Shown one piece after another: positions 46,254 to 46,755 of a stretch of DNA of 46,755 nucleotides. The DNA is taken from NCBI GenBank assembly GCA_020741775.1, contig DYYG01000018.1, positions 1 through 46,755 on the forward strand. The letters run 5' to 3'. The notes under the pieces are model-generated. The model was not told where the DNA came from. It saw only the letters and a list, made by a program, of their open reading frames with translations, and made no database searches. The stretch's first letter is position 1. Each line of letters opens with the position of its first letter. Made by a program: the position numbers and the translations under genes. The DNA is from Methylorubrum populi (lineage in GTDB: Bacteria > Pseudomonadota > Alphaproteobacteria > Rhizobiales > Beijerinckiaceae).

Positions 46254-46414
46254 GGATGTCTCCCGCTGATCTCGGTCGGCAACCGCAGCGCGGGCGGATG
46301 GTTCAGGATCAGAACTGTCGCAGGTGACCGGATGAAGCTGGCCTTTGGCTCCAGGCCCGCCCTCGCGGAACCTCCATCGACGCGGCCGGTTGGCTCGGCT
46401 CAGCAGGGAGGATC

Positions 46415-46660
46415 ATGATGGTCGATGTCAGCCAGATCCGTGAGCACGCCAACGTCGTCGGTTCGGACGGCGGCCATGTCGGCACCGTCGATCACGTCGG
46501 CAAGGGTGAAATCAAACTGACGAAAAGCGACGCCGATTCCGGCGGCCTCCATCATTACATCCCGCTCGATTTCGTGATCGCCGTCGAGGGCGATCAGGTT
46601 CGCCTCAACAGAAGTGCGGACGAGGTGAAGAAGGAGTGGAGCACGTCGGGCGCTCCGTAA
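46415..46660 (+). CDS. DUF2171 / PRC-barrel-like protein
   Basis: An 81-residue protein: MMVDVSQIREHANVVGSDGGHVGTVDHVGKGEIKLTKSDADSGGLHHYIPLDFV in outline, ending VRLNRSADEVKKEWS. The beta-rich HxxVVGSDGxxVGTVDHV pattern belongs to the DUF2171 group, small PRC-barrel-like proteins often induced by stress. GGGAGG precedes ATG 46415. No partner gene is visible because the window ends soon after. Confidence 0.85.
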   Translation: MMVDVSQIREHANVVGSDGGHVGTVDHVGKGEIKLTKSDADSGGLHHYIPLDFVIAVEGDQVRLNRSADEVKKEWSTSGAP

Positions 46661-46697
46661 AGTCGTCCCCGCATTGAAACCATCGAGGAGATCGACA

Positions 46698-46755
46698 TTG
46701 TCTCAGAGCGATCAGCCGCATTCCGCACCCGATCCGAAGCCGGAAGGAGCGCCGC
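46698..46755 (+). CDS. Start of a further gene (runs off the window)
   Basis: TTG 46698 lies 7 nt after GAGGAG and opens SQSDQPHSAPDPKPEGAP, a polar Pro-rich N-terminus, to the window edge. Only 19 codons are visible, so the identity and even the start are tentative. It lies 37 bp after the DUF2171 gene and may be cotranscribed with it. Confidence 0.4.
   Translation, partial: MSQSDQPHSAPDPKPEGAP

Overview
This window is a GC-rich chromosomal segment of an alphaproteobacterium. It is most likely from the Hyphomicrobiales and plausibly Methylobacterium/Methylorubrum. The evidence is the flgBC-fliE-fliQR-flhB genes running into cckA, a TTAA-N7-TTAA CtrA-type site, a cobalamin riboswitch in front of a TonB-dependent receptor, nadABC behind paired palindromes, ccmAB next to acnA, and a candidate suhB/MmgR-like small RNA. 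The genus is inferred from gene content and style, not from a search. I see no prophage, insertion sequence, CRISPR array or plasmid functions; the segment is mostly core genome with small species-specific genes between.

Layout. 1-3.3 kb: the start of alaS, a WYL regulator divergent from a glutathione S-transferase, and recA with a LexA-like site. 3.3-4.0 kb: two small unknown genes. 4.0-10.3 kb (minus): flgB-flgC-fliE-fliQ-fliR-flhB-cckA. 10.4-13.1 kb (plus): a FliO-like protein and an FAD oxidoreductase, diverging from flgB across a CtrA-type site. 13.1-13.9 kb: a transglutaminase-like protein. 14.1-15.7 kb: ccmC-ccmD-ccmG. 15.8-18.7 kb: lutABC. 19.1-20.9 kb: rplM-rpsI, a DUF2293 protein and a Mop protein. 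20.9-23.6 kb (minus): a PglK-like ABC exporter and an aldose-epimerase-like protein. 23.9-24.9 kb: an exported protein and two tandem paralogous micro-membrane-proteins. 25.1-26.4 kb: tRNA-Phe, yacG, maf and tRNA-Thr. 26.4-30.2 kb: small exported proteins, the cobalamin-riboswitch receptor and the sRNA. 30.4-31.4 kb: small exported or membrane proteins. 31.4-36.1 kb: ccmBA divergent from acnA. 36.2-39.4 kb: a monooxygenase-like protein, a zeta-class GST, NDH-2 and an EthD-like protein. 39.4-40.8 kb: a cytosolic chemoreceptor. 41.1-44.6 kb: nadABC. 44.5-46.8 kb: a GNAT protein, an L,D-transpeptidase and small proteins.

Functional links. Cell cycle and motility meet in one operon: CckA, the kinase feeding CtrA, is the last gene behind early flagellar genes whose upstream region carries a CtrA-type site. 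Cytochrome c maturation is split: ccmAB sit beside acnA, while ccmCDG lie about 16 kb away on the other strand. One inversion with ends at the ccmB/ccmC junction would restore a single ccmABCDG operon. Metal and cofactor control recurs, with an Irr-box-like site before acnA, a B12 riboswitch before the receptor and NadQ-like operators before nadABC.

The most novel items are the tandem 32- and 30-residue membrane peptides at 24.6-24.9 kb, the structured small RNA at about 30.1 kb, and the CtrA-site/cckA arrangement. All assignments are from reading the sequence; no database search was run.
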